In this document: positions 45,005-53,054 of the stretch, piece by piece
Position numbering within the stretch: position 1 is the first letter of the stretch
Layout: each line of letters starts with the position of its first letter
Assembly (NCBI GenBank): GCA_030611265.1
Contig: JAUWQD010000010.1
Span: 1 to 64,000, forward strand
Length of the DNA stretch: 64,000 bases
Reading direction: 5' to 3'
Origin: Methanosarcinaceae archaeon
GTDB taxonomy: Archaea; Halobacteriota; Methanosarcinia; Methanosarcinales; Methanosarcinaceae
The notes under the pieces: generated by a model
What the model saw: only the letters and a program-made list of their open reading frames with translations
The model's database searches: none
Told to the model about the DNA's origin: nothing
Translations under genes and position numbers: made by a program

Positions 45005-45151
45005 TTAATGCCTGTCATTTGATTCGATTGGCTGGAACGCTTTTTGCGGACAGTCATTTGCATTCATATTTGCAGGCACTTCTATTCCAAAGCATTCACC
45101 TTTAGTTTCATCCATTGGTATATAATTTATACAATCCTTGCACATTGGCAT
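45005..45151 (-). CDS. Small cysteine-rich Fe-S-like protein
   Basis: A 48-residue protein from ATG 45151, which has a good ribosome site (gggagtgat). The pattern MPMCKDCINYIPMDETKGEC, then FGIEVPANMNANDCPQKAF, places four cysteines as in the small HiPIP-like subunits of glycyl-radical enzymes and related methanogen proteins. It probably binds one [4Fe-4S] cluster. The role is unknown. The JAMM gene lies about 100 bases upstream in the same direction. Confidence 0.65.
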   Translation of the reverse strand: MPMCKDCINYIPMDETKGECFGIEVPANMNANDCPQKAFQPIESNDRH

Positions 45152-45247
45152 TTGTATCACTCCCACGTAGTTATTCGCTACTACAATTAAGTGGATTTGA
45201 CAGAATAAAATGTTTTTGGGCTGCGAGTGATCGCACACGTAAATGAT

Positions 45248-45643
45248 TCAAAGTAATTCCACATCATCGAGTTCAACATCGAGCACCGGAAGGTCCTGCA
45301 CTTCGCCGTCGCCGTCATAGCATTTCCAACTACTTTCATCATACGGTGCTCCAACAATGATGTGGTGACTTCCTGTTTTTCCAAAAAGGCGTAGGTCTGC
45401 TTTTGATGGTGTCACATTCGAGGTCGGATGGCTGTGAACTGAACCTACGGATTTGATGTTTGGCATCATGAACAATTTTATCACGGCATTTCTGTCACTT
45501 GATTCTGTGCCCGGGAGTATCATGATATCTGTTATGACCCCGTCCGTCTGTTGCATAAGTCCTGCAAACTCATTGGGCGCAGAGGATTTGCTAACATGTA
45601 AGATGAATTCAAGTGTTTCACGGGCAATGCCGATTATTTTCAT
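45248..45643 (-). CDS. JAMM/MPN-domain metalloprotease (Mov34/Rpn11-like)
   Basis: A 131-residue protein with the complete JAMM site: Glu25 in PNEFAGLMQ, then GSVHSHPTSNVTPSKADL giving HSHP-x6-S-x2-D (His70, His72, Asp83). In archaea such proteins remove ubiquitin-like SAMP modifiers or act in sulfur-carrier processing. Length is typical of stand-alone archaeal forms. Which SAMP it handles is not shown here. Confidence 0.88.
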   Translation of the reverse strand: MKIIGIARETLEFILHVSKSSAPNEFAGLMQQTDGVITDIMILPGTESSDRNAVIKLFMMPNIKSVGSVHSHPTSNVTPSKADLRLFGKTGSHHIIVGAPYDESSWKCYDGDGEVQDLPVLDVELDDVELL

Positions 45644-45726
45644 ATTATATACATGATGTGTGTGGCATATATGCTTTTGGTGGAGGAAAATTTTATATTG
45701 CTATAATATATGCACTATAGTATACT

Positions 45727-45957
45727 ATGACAACTATGATTCAAATTAGTGATACTCTTCACAACGAACTGGTCAAAAGGAAATTGTTTGAAAGAGAAAC
45801 CTATGAAGAAGTTATCTGGGATCTGGTCGAAGACACAAAAGAACTAAATATGCAGACAAAAAAAGAGATTGCAAAATCCCGTGCTGAAGTAAAAGCCGGA
45901 AAATTCTACACGCTCGCGCAGCTTAAGAGCCAAATTGCAGAAATTTATACTACGTAA
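45727..45957 (+). CDS. VapB/RelB-like antitoxin, orphan
   Basis: A 76-residue protein: MTTMIQISDTLHNELVKRKL, then ETYEEVIWDLVEDTKELNMQ, then EIAKSRAEVKAGKFYTLAQL. The N-terminus has the ribbon-helix-helix-like pattern of archaeal VapB/DUF7557 antitoxins and the tail has the usual toxin-binding form. No toxin gene follows; 165 bases later the malic enzyme begins. A strong AT-rich promoter (TATATTGCTATAATATATG) abuts the ATG, so the message may be leaderless. Confidence 0.7.
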   Translation: MTTMIQISDTLHNELVKRKLFERETYEEVIWDLVEDTKELNMQTKKEIAKSRAEVKAGKFYTLAQLKSQIAEIYTT

Positions 45958-46034
45958 TTTTCAGTAAGTTGCACAATAAATGAAACTACAGAGGACACAG
46001 AGGGTAAAATAATACTCAATTTTTGTGTTCCTCT

Positions 46035-46092
46035 ATGCCCTGCAGGCGTAGCAGGCATTCAACTCCGTAAGAGGTAAATGTCCTCTGTGGTT
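46035..46092. repeat. Dispersed repeat GCGTAGCAGG...ACTCCGTA
   Basis: This block (GCCCTGCAGGCGTAGCAGG, then CATTCAACTCCGTAAGAGG, then TCCTCTGTGG) has relatives at about 9411-9470 and, in short form, at about 36020-36050. The two full relatives share ACTCCGTA followed by GAGGT/GGGGGT and a closing TC-rich arm. A small intergenic repeat family; function unknown. Confidence 0.4.
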
Positions 46093-46122
46093 TTTAAAAG
46101 TCGCTAATATTAAGAGGTAAAA

Positions 46123-47430
46123 ATGACCATGGCTCCATCCAAATCAAAAACAACCCCCACAACCATCATTGGCTCAATCTACGAAGAGTCACTCAAAGTT
46201 CACGAACTCCATCAGGGCGTACTTGAAGTTGCGAGCAAAGTCCCTTTAAAGACGGTCCATGATCTGAGTGTTGATTATACACCAGGTGTTGCAGAGCCCT
46301 GCAGGGAAATTGCAAAACATGAAGATGATGTGTACACCTATACCTCAAAAGGCAATCTTGTCGCAGTGGTGACTGACGGTTCGGCAGTGCTTGGTCTTGG
46401 AAACATAGGCGCACATGCTGCAATGCCTGTAATGGAAGGAAAAGCCATTATTTTCAAGGCACTCGGGGGCGTGGACGCATTTCCGATCTGTCTTGATACA
46501 AACGATACTGAAGAGATCATCAAGACCGTGAAGCACATAGCACCAACCTTTGGCGGAATAAATCTTGAAGATATCAGCGCACCAAGGTGCTTTGAGATCG
46601 AGGAACGGCTCAGAGCCGAAATTCCAATACCTGTATTTCATGATGACCAGCACGGTACGGCAATTGTTACACTTGCGGGACTCATGAATTCATTGAAGAT
46701 CGTGGAGAAAGAACTTGGCGACATAAAAGTGGTGGTTTCCGGTGCAGGTGCGGCAGGTATTGCCATTACTAAAAAACTCATTTATGCCGGTGTCAAGAGT
46801 GAAAGTGTGCTGATGTGCGACAGCCGTGGCATAATCTATGAAGGGCGCGTGGAAGGTATGAATCCCGAAAAAGTCGACATCGCTAAAATTACGAACGCGT
46901 CAAAAGTGAGTGGAACTATTGGCGATGCATTGGTCGGGGCGGATGTGTTCATCGGTGTTTCGTTGGGAGGGATCGTGAGCAAGGAAATGGTTGCTTCGAT
47001 GGCGAATGACCCGATCGTGTTTGCGATGGCAAATCCTGATCCTGAGATCATGCCGGAAGATGCAAGATCTGCGGGTGCGCGTATTGTGGCGACAGGAAGG
47101 TCGGATTATCCGAACCAGATCAACAACTGTCTTGGTTTCCCGGGGATCTTCAGGGGTGCACTGGACACCCGCGCACGTGACATAAATTCGGAGATGGAAA
47201 TGGCAGCAGTGTATGCTCTTGCCGAAATAGTTGAAGGGTCACAACTCAGTGAGGATTACATTATCCCGAACCCTCTTGACAGTAGGGTGGTTCCTGCTGT
47301 TGCGTCAGCGGTTGCAAAGGCAGCAATACACAGCGGTGTTGCAAGGGTAAAACCGCATCCTGATGAGGTTGCACGGCATGCGCGGGATCTGGTGGAGAGG
47401 CAAAGTTCATGGACATATGATGAGTTGTAG
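46123..47430 (+). CDS. NAD(P)-dependent malic enzyme
   Basis: A 435-residue enzyme that decarboxylates malate to pyruvate. The N-terminal malic domain has VDYTPGVAEPCREIAKHED and VVTDGSAVLGLGNIGAHAAM, with metal ligands in LEDISAPRCFEIEERLR and VFHDDQHGTAIVTLAGLMN. The NAD-binding domain has VVVSGAGAAGIAITKKLI. All catalytic residues look intact. The short bacterial/archaeal form, without a phosphotransacetylase domain. It probably links the C4 and C3 pools. Confidence 0.95.
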   Translation: MTMAPSKSKTTPTTIIGSIYEESLKVHELHQGVLEVASKVPLKTVHDLSVDYTPGVAEPCREIAKHEDDVYTYTSKGNLVAVVTDGSAVLGLGNIGAHAAMPVMEGKAIIFKALGGVDAFPICLDTNDTEEIIKTVKHIAPTFGGINLEDISAPRCFEIEERLRAEIPIPVFHDDQHGTAIVTLAGLMNSLKIVEKELGDIKVVVSGAGAAGIAITKKLIYAGVKSESVLMCDSRGIIYEGRVEGMNPEKVDIAKITNASKVSGTIGDALVGADVFIGVSLGGIVSKEMVASMANDPIVFAMANPDPEIMPEDARSAGARIVATGRSDYPNQINNCLGFPGIFRGALDTRARDINSEMEMAAVYALAEIVEGSQLSEDYIIPNPLDSRVVPAVASAVAKAAIHSGVARVKPHPDEVARHARDLVERQSSWTYDEL

Positions 47431-47475
47431 GGATCTGGATTGGATGGAATCTGGATCAGAATCGGGTTAGATGAT

Positions 47476-48915
47476 CTAGACGATCAGCACATACAATCCA
47501 CCTGATATCAATGCGCCCAAAAATGTTGATACAAAGTTGACGCCGCTGTTTGTCAGCATGCCTCTTCTCTGTAGTGTAGCACCAAGTAAACTGTCGATAT
47601 TGGTGCCAAGGAAACCTCCTATCGTGGTGATAAGAATTGCAAGTGGGATGTTATCAACAAGCCCGAACAATGCTGCAAGTATTCCAATTAACATGGGACC
47701 TATGATCGCTACAAATTGCCCGATTGGTGTCACTCCTCCATCTATGCCGGGTTCGACAAATTTAAGCGTTGTTATCATACGCGGCTTAACGCGCGAAGTC
47801 GTACCGATCTCACTTGCTAATGTATCTCCTGTTGCTGTTGCTACTGTGCCCAGATATGCATAAGTTAGAAATGTTCCAAATTGTGGATATATGCCATGTG
47901 CAACTGCAAGCACAAGTGCTGCTGTACTGTTGCTGAATACGTTATCATAATTGCGGACACCACCTTTTGATTGTGCAAGTCCTATGGATTTTTTGAATCG
48001 GTATTTGTATTTTGTGGATGCTCCTCCTAAGATAAAAAAGGTGAGTAGGAGAAATATCCATAAAACGTTTGTAAATACGATGATCAGAACTCCTATAAGT
48101 GTTGCACTGAGGACTGCCGAAACGTCGGCTATCTTAGCCTTGTATGCAAGGTACCCAAGTATAAGTGAAAATATCATGGCTGCTGTCATCTGGGATGGTG
48201 GCACAGAGTATCCAAAAATAGAGAAAAGCCACATGATCATTCCCGCACCAAGTGGGACTGTGAAGTTATCATTGACGTCTGATGGAATCGATTCGATCAA
48301 TGCACCTGTGACTGCTCCTATGGCAGCGATAAAGAATACCAGATTATAAGAAACACCGATTTCCTGACAGTAAACGACCCAGGAACCTGACAAAAATCCG
48401 GTAATTATTCCAACACCAAGCAGTGCACTACTGGATTTTACTGAATACAGTTTGCGAATCTCGCCCTGATATGTTTTTGTGGGATATACTTCATTTGTGA
48501 GCTCGTAGTATTTTAGTTGCCTTTTGTGGCGTATAATGGTCGCAGCACTATCACCAAATGTAGCGATTGCGACTGTTATGGCTATTATGTACAGTGGATA
48601 TGAAAAAGATGTGTATCCGAATACAGCATTAATCAGCAGGAGTATGAATACCGAGATTGAGAGATCCTGTGCACCTATTATCCCCCGACTTTTGATAATA
48701 CGGTTGTCACGTATCGTTTTGTCAGCCATTATGTCATATAGCATCGAACTCTCAGGCAGGTACCTGAAAAATATATGGACTAAAAATGCGATCACAACAA
48801 GTATATTTGTGTCGATGAATGGGAATAACAGTATCAGGAAACCTAATCCGGCATGTATTATTTGTCTGCGGTATTCGTGGTCCAGTGTTTTGATGTATGC
48901 TTTGATTCGATTCAT
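47476..48915 (-). CDS. DUF92 membrane protein fused to a dolichol-kinase-like half
   Basis: A 479-residue protein with about 12 hydrophobic helices. The N-terminal 200 residues (RRQIIHAGLGFLILLFPFID, FGDSAATIIRHKRQLKYYE) resemble CTP-dependent polyprenol/phytol kinases of the cytidylyltransferase superfamily. The C-terminal half is DUF92 (KSIGLAQSKGGVRNYDNVFS, NSTAALVLAVA, GDTLASEIGTTS, GGFLGTNIDSLLGATLQRRG). In plants the VTE5 and VTE6 proteins carry these two activities as successive kinases on phytol. An archaeal role in isoprenoid salvage or lipid synthesis is inference. Confidence 0.85.
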   Translation of the reverse strand: MNRIKAYIKTLDHEYRRQIIHAGLGFLILLFPFIDTNILVVIAFLVHIFFRYLPESSMLYDIMADKTIRDNRIIKSRGIIGAQDLSISVFILLLINAVFGYTSFSYPLYIIAITVAIATFGDSAATIIRHKRQLKYYELTNEVYPTKTYQGEIRKLYSVKSSSALLGVGIITGFLSGSWVVYCQEIGVSYNLVFFIAAIGAVTGALIESIPSDVNDNFTVPLGAGMIMWLFSIFGYSVPPSQMTAAMIFSLILGYLAYKAKIADVSAVLSATLIGVLIIVFTNVLWIFLLLTFFILGGASTKYKYRFKKSIGLAQSKGGVRNYDNVFSNSTAALVLAVAHGIYPQFGTFLTYAYLGTVATATGDTLASEIGTTSRVKPRMITTLKFVEPGIDGGVTPIGQFVAIIGPMLIGILAALFGLVDNIPLAILITTIGGFLGTNIDSLLGATLQRRGMLTNSGVNFVSTFLGALISGGLYVLIV

Positions 48916-48999
48916 AGTGGTGTTTGCATTTGCCGATTAAATGCATTTGATGTATATTTATTATTTAGATTACATCTACTTCTTAATAAAACTATATAG

Positions 49000-49605
49000 T
49001 CATGACTGGTATTCGATTTTCGCCTTATTTTTGGTAAGGTTGCCAAGTTTTTCAATAAATTCATTCTCTTTTTCCTTTATGATCTCAAGAGTGAATTGAA
49101 CCTCATCAGAATATTCCTCTAAGATTATGCTTCCAAAATCTTGTATGAGATTTTTCATTTGCTGCGTTTGTGGATACTCAAAATGTATTGCGATGTTGAC
49201 GGTTTCGTGAACTTCAATAACCCCTGCGTTTTCAATAGCTGCGACAGCAGTTTCCCTGTACGCTCTTGCAAGTCCCCCAAATCCAAGTTTTGTGCCGCCA
49301 AAATAGCGGGTAACTACGACGACGGCGTTGTGTATTTCTTTTAGTTCCAGTACCTTGAATATGGGTTTGCCGGAACTTCCTGCGGGTTCTCCGTCATCGT
49401 TATATTTCATCGCAAGGTTGTTGCCGTTTTTAATGAGGTATGCTGAAACATTGTGATTTGCATCGCTGTGGCGCTCTTTCACCTGTTTTATGAACTCTTT
49501 TGCCTCATCCTCATTTTTGACTGGATGGGCGTGTCCTATGAAGGCGGAGTTCTTGAACTCTTTTTTTGATTCACCGGGGGCTTTGAGCGTTTTGTGGGTG
49601 GTCAA
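49000..49605 (-). CDS. IMPACT/YigZ family protein (UPF0029)
   Basis: About 201 residues if started at TTG 49605, which follows gagga; the frame is open to 49683 but the extra residues lack family likeness. The core KAPGESKKEFKNSAFIGHAH, then NDDGEPAGSSGKPIFKVLEL and VVVTRYFGGTKLGFGGLARA, is the UPF0029 signature. The C-terminal domain (DFGSIILEEYSDEVQFTLEI) is the usual EF-G IV-like fold. A regulator of translation is assumed from eukaryotic IMPACT; the archaeal role is unproven. Confidence 0.88.
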   Translation of the reverse strand: MTTHKTLKAPGESKKEFKNSAFIGHAHPVKNEDEAKEFIKQVKERHSDANHNVSAYLIKNGNNLAMKYNDDGEPAGSSGKPIFKVLELKEIHNAVVVVTRYFGGTKLGFGGLARAYRETAVAAIENAGVIEVHETVNIAIHFEYPQTQQMKNLIQDFGSIILEEYSDEVQFTLEIIKEKENEFIEKLGNLTKNKAKIEYQS

Positions 49606-49805
49606 TTGTGAGTTCCTCGATTGTAGTGTGGGGTTGAAGATTCGTTGCAATTGTGGAATGAGTATATACTCGTAATGCAACAAATTTAATCATATCGCAT
49701 TATTTGAGTGAAGGTATGTAAAAAACGTATTTGTAGATGTACTACAAAATCCATCATGTGTGTCATAATACACTTAACTTAGTGATTCATATGTTGCTTA
49801 GTGGT

Positions 49806-50036
49806 ATGCATATGATATGTGAAACTAAAGTATCAAGTGGATATTCAACAATTATTCCGGCAGATATAAGAAAATCACTTGGCATCAATCCGGGTGATAT
49901 TTTAGAATGGATAATTGATGGCAATAAAATAATTGTAAAGCCGCGAAAGAAAACGCAGTTTGGCGATATAGTAGGTTTGATTGAAGAAGGCGGAAGTGCA
50001 TTGTCTGCAAAAAAGATAATCCAGAACGGTGCATAA
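49806..50036 (+). CDS. AbrB/MazE-like DNA-binding protein, orphan antitoxin type
   Basis: About 76 residues: MHMICETKVSSGYSTIIPAD, then LGINPGDILEWIIDGNKIIV, which is the swapped-hairpin AbrB fold, then a tail IVGLIEEGGSALSAKKIIQN like those of toxin-binding antitoxins. ATG 49812 is an alternative start. No toxin gene follows. It might regulate its own promoter or be left from a lost toxin-antitoxin pair. Confidence 0.75.
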   Translation: MHMICETKVSSGYSTIIPADIRKSLGINPGDILEWIIDGNKIIVKPRKKTQFGDIVGLIEEGGSALSAKKIIQNGA

Positions 50037-50070
50037 TTAGTTGTTTAGATGTAATAGAAAGCAGTATAAC

Positions 50071-50088
50071 CGCCGCAGGCGGCACATT
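50071..50088. repeat. GC-rich palindrome CGCCGCAGGCGGCACATT
   Basis: Identical over 14-18 bases to the palindrome at 7696-7713, 42 kb away, including the flanking CACATT. A weaker relative (GTGCCGCCTGACGGCG) lies at about 50251-50266. Confidence 0.55.
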
Positions 50089-50296
50089 CTCAAATCACTT
50101 GCCTTAAAGGAGTATTGGCATTCTTAGAATGAAATATAATGTATTATTTTAAAGTTATACATTTCACGAAAATTGCACTTGACTTAATATCTATAAGTCA
50201 ATTCACTTTGTTCATTAAATACGAAAATATATGATTTTGATTGGTGATGATGGAACGTGCCGCCTGACGGCGTTTTGTATCGTTTGTGTTGAAGCC

Positions 50297-50312
50297 TACC
50301 AAAAAGGTAGTT
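50297..50312 (-). terminator. Hairpin after the U32 peptidase gene
   Basis: On the minus strand CTACC-TTTTT-GGTAG, extended by GAAA/CTTC pairing, begins 17 bases after the U32 stop. Likely 3' end structure of that transcript. Confidence 0.35.
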
Positions 50313-50328
50313 TCAATCACACTAAATC

Positions 50329-52776
50329 TCAAACTCCCCTGAAGTACTGCCCCTTTGTGTAAACATCCCCTTGCTGTCCTCGTATCCTGCCACGATTTCC
50401 CATGAGTGCATCCCTGTATGCTTTTGTTATCTCCTTGACCTCTCTTTTGGTGTTCAATTTCAGGTCAAGTCGCAACACATCCGCACCGGATCTTTTTAGT
50501 TCTTCGATGTCATCGAGCATGTTGAGCACTTCAAAGTTGTAAATGAGTGTCCGTGTTCCCCATCGTTTTACAGGGAATTTTCGTTCCTTCTTGTCAACAA
50601 GTAGTACATCGCTGTCGCTTTGTACAAGTTTTTTGTCAACAAGGGGCTTTAAGAGATCGTTCTCTGTCACAAGCAGAAGTTCGCGACCATGTGCTACAAT
50701 CTCTATCTGTCGATCCTCCTTGGATGCAGCCGGATTCTCGCAAATATGCCATATCTCGTCAAGGTTCAATTCACTCGAAAGCGTCACTCTGTTCGCTCCT
50801 GAATCAAAGAATACGGAAGATGTGAGCGCATTGAAGGTGTTGAGTTCTTTTTGAGCGACAAAGGGGATTCCGCATGTTTTTGCAACCTGCACTGCACCGA
50901 GGTTTGAACATGACACACCGAATCCGGCAGTATTCACCTCTTCGATGAGTGGTATGAGTGCTGTCAGTTCGTTGTCGTGTGTAATTTGAGGTACTATGAA
51001 TACGAACTCGATCCCATCTTCTTTTTTCGCGATTGGGTCTTTCAGTTCGCTGAACTGTTCTATTGGAACATAGACAATATCGGCACCGGCTTCTGCTGCA
51101 TAGAACATGGAATCGGCATCATTGACTTCAACACTCAAAAGCGGGGTTTTCGCACTGTCATTTTCGGAGTCGAGGTCTGGAAGATGCGGGTTCTTACGTT
51201 CCCTCTTGTATCCCCCAATAGTCTTTTGAAGCAACAGGTCTGCGGCTTCACGTCTTGCATTTGTTAGAACACCTATCGGGATGAAGATATCTTCATCTGC
51301 CACAACATCCACAGATTCGGCAGCATAGGGCGTATCGCCCAGTTTTTCAATTATCGTTTTGATCTTTTCGTCGGTGGTTGGAGCTTTCATGGCTTGCTGG
51401 ACAATGTAGTCATCTTCAAACACCACACCCTCTGCTTCACCTGTTGCTACTTCTATTTCAATCGTTAGCTTCTCATCCTTTCTTGCTGTGACTTTAATGT
51501 TCACAGGGGATGTTTTGAGATCTGTTTCCTGCAACCTGTTCAAGAGATGTCGGTCTGTTGTGATGTATAATTCGTTACCGATGTCTACGGATTTACCGGT
51601 CTTTGAACTGATCTCAAGTATCACAGTTTCGCCGGCTTTTGCACTTTCGATTCGTTCCTCACCACGTTTCATTACGTTGACTGCTGAGCCGAGCATTCTT
51701 TTTCGGGTCTGTATTCCTATGCCGTCTTTTGCATTGAAATCCTCATGCAGTTTTACCATTAAACTCGTGGTGTATCTGAAATCTGCTATGTCTACTACTT
51801 TGCCAAGGAACAAACCGTAGTTTGAGCTGTATTTTGGATGTGTGACATCACTCTCTCCGAGCATGAAACCTTTTGTAAATCCGCGGTAGAACAGTTTTGT
51901 GAGTTCTTTCTGATCTGTTTCGATCTCGTCTTTGTCGAGAACTCCGTTGCTTTTTAGTTTTTCGACTGCTGATCTGTAGGCGCTTGCGCTTTTTGTTACG
52001 TACTCGCCTCTTTTCATCCTGCCTTCGATCTTGAGACTTACTACACCTGTGTTCACAATTTTGTCAATCTCCGGTAGTGTGCAGAGTTCGGCATTACTGA
52101 TCGGATATTCGCCTATCCCGATCTTTGTGCCCTCGACCTCGCGTCCATCGACTATGAACCTGTATCGCAGTCTGCAAGGCTGGGTACATGCTCCACGGTT
52201 TGCGCTCCTGCCACTGATGAAACTGCTGAACAGGCATCGCCCTGAGTATGAGTAGCAAAGGGCACCGTGTACGAATACTTCTGCTTCGATGCCGGTGTTA
52301 TCTATTATGTTCTTCAGTTCTGTGGTGTCCAGTTCCCTTGAGAGTATGACCCGATCGGCCCCGATGCCCTCTACAAATTGTGCGCCGGCTGTGTTGTGTA
52401 TTGTCATCTGGGTGCTTGCATGGAGTTTGAGGTCGGGGTATGTTTCCCTGATGATCCGCAGCAAGCCGAGGTCTTCCATTATTATTGCATCGATCCCGAA
52501 GGAGTAGGCGCTGTCGATTATGTTAAGTGCGTCCTGTATCTCGTCCTGTTTGATGGGTATGTTGAGTGCCAGAAAGACCTTTGTGTCGTGCGAGTGGGCT
52601 AAGTCGATGGCATCTTCTAGTTCATCGAGTTCGAAGTTGGTTGCTCCCCATCTTGCATTGAAGTCACGTATTCCGAGGTAGACGGCATCTGCGCCGCCCT
52701 TCAGGGCGGCAAGCAGTGATTCACGGTCGCCGGCGGGTGCGAGGATTTCTGGTGATGTTTTAGTGATTTGGGACAT
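50329..52776 (-). CDS. U32 family peptidase-like protein (DUF3656)
   Basis: An 815-residue protein. The N-terminus EILAPAGDRESLLAALKGGA, DAVYLGIRDFNAR, and the core VFVHGALCYSYSGRCLFSSF, GRSANRGACTQPCRLRYRF, are the U32/TrhP-RlhA signature with the three cysteines that bind an Fe-S cluster. A collagenase-like C-terminal half and DUF3656 region follow. Members characterised in bacteria hydroxylate tRNA or 23S rRNA using prephenate, so an RNA-modifying role is as likely as proteolysis. Full length. Confidence 0.93.
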   Translation of the reverse strand: MSQITKTSPEILAPAGDRESLLAALKGGADAVYLGIRDFNARWGATNFELDELEDAIDLAHSHDTKVFLALNIPIKQDEIQDALNIIDSAYSFGIDAIIMEDLGLLRIIRETYPDLKLHASTQMTIHNTAGAQFVEGIGADRVILSRELDTTELKNIIDNTGIEAEVFVHGALCYSYSGRCLFSSFISGRSANRGACTQPCRLRYRFIVDGREVEGTKIGIGEYPISNAELCTLPEIDKIVNTGVVSLKIEGRMKRGEYVTKSASAYRSAVEKLKSNGVLDKDEIETDQKELTKLFYRGFTKGFMLGESDVTHPKYSSNYGLFLGKVVDIADFRYTTSLMVKLHEDFNAKDGIGIQTRKRMLGSAVNVMKRGEERIESAKAGETVILEISSKTGKSVDIGNELYITTDRHLLNRLQETDLKTSPVNIKVTARKDEKLTIEIEVATGEAEGVVFEDDYIVQQAMKAPTTDEKIKTIIEKLGDTPYAAESVDVVADEDIFIPIGVLTNARREAADLLLQKTIGGYKRERKNPHLPDLDSENDSAKTPLLSVEVNDADSMFYAAEAGADIVYVPIEQFSELKDPIAKKEDGIEFVFIVPQITHDNELTALIPLIEEVNTAGFGVSCSNLGAVQVAKTCGIPFVAQKELNTFNALTSSVFFDSGANRVTLSSELNLDEIWHICENPAASKEDRQIEIVAHGRELLLVTENDLLKPLVDKKLVQSDSDVLLVDKKERKFPVKRWGTRTLIYNFEVLNMLDDIEELKRSGADVLRLDLKLNTKREVKEITKAYRDALMGNRGRIRGQQGDVYTKGQYFRGV

Positions 52777-53054
52777 GGGTGGTGTTTGGATATTTTTGGT
52801 GTTTATAGGGGGGTTATGTGATTTATGCTTTGGTTTGGGGGGTTGATTTGGGTGTTTTTGGGTGTAGTTTAAAGGCAGTATTTTTTAACTGCAACATTCT
52901 AAAAATCTGAGTGCATTTCTTTCAAGACATCTATTATCCATATTGGTGATGGAAAACTTCGGTTATGCATTGAATAGAACACTTTAAAAATGATTAACAA
53001 CAATATGATGATATTCTATGGTCAAAATGTATAATTTTTAAGAGTAGTGTGTTT
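52777..53054. other. Divergent intergenic region, G-rich then AT-rich
   Basis: The left part has a G/T-rich strand with several G runs (two runs of GGGGGG and several GGG between 52808 and 52863), just upstream of the U32 gene. The right part is AT-rich with a TATA-like ATGTATAATTTTTAAG before the SIR2-STAND gene. This is the left edge of the accessory island; no gene is seen. Confidence 0.4.
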
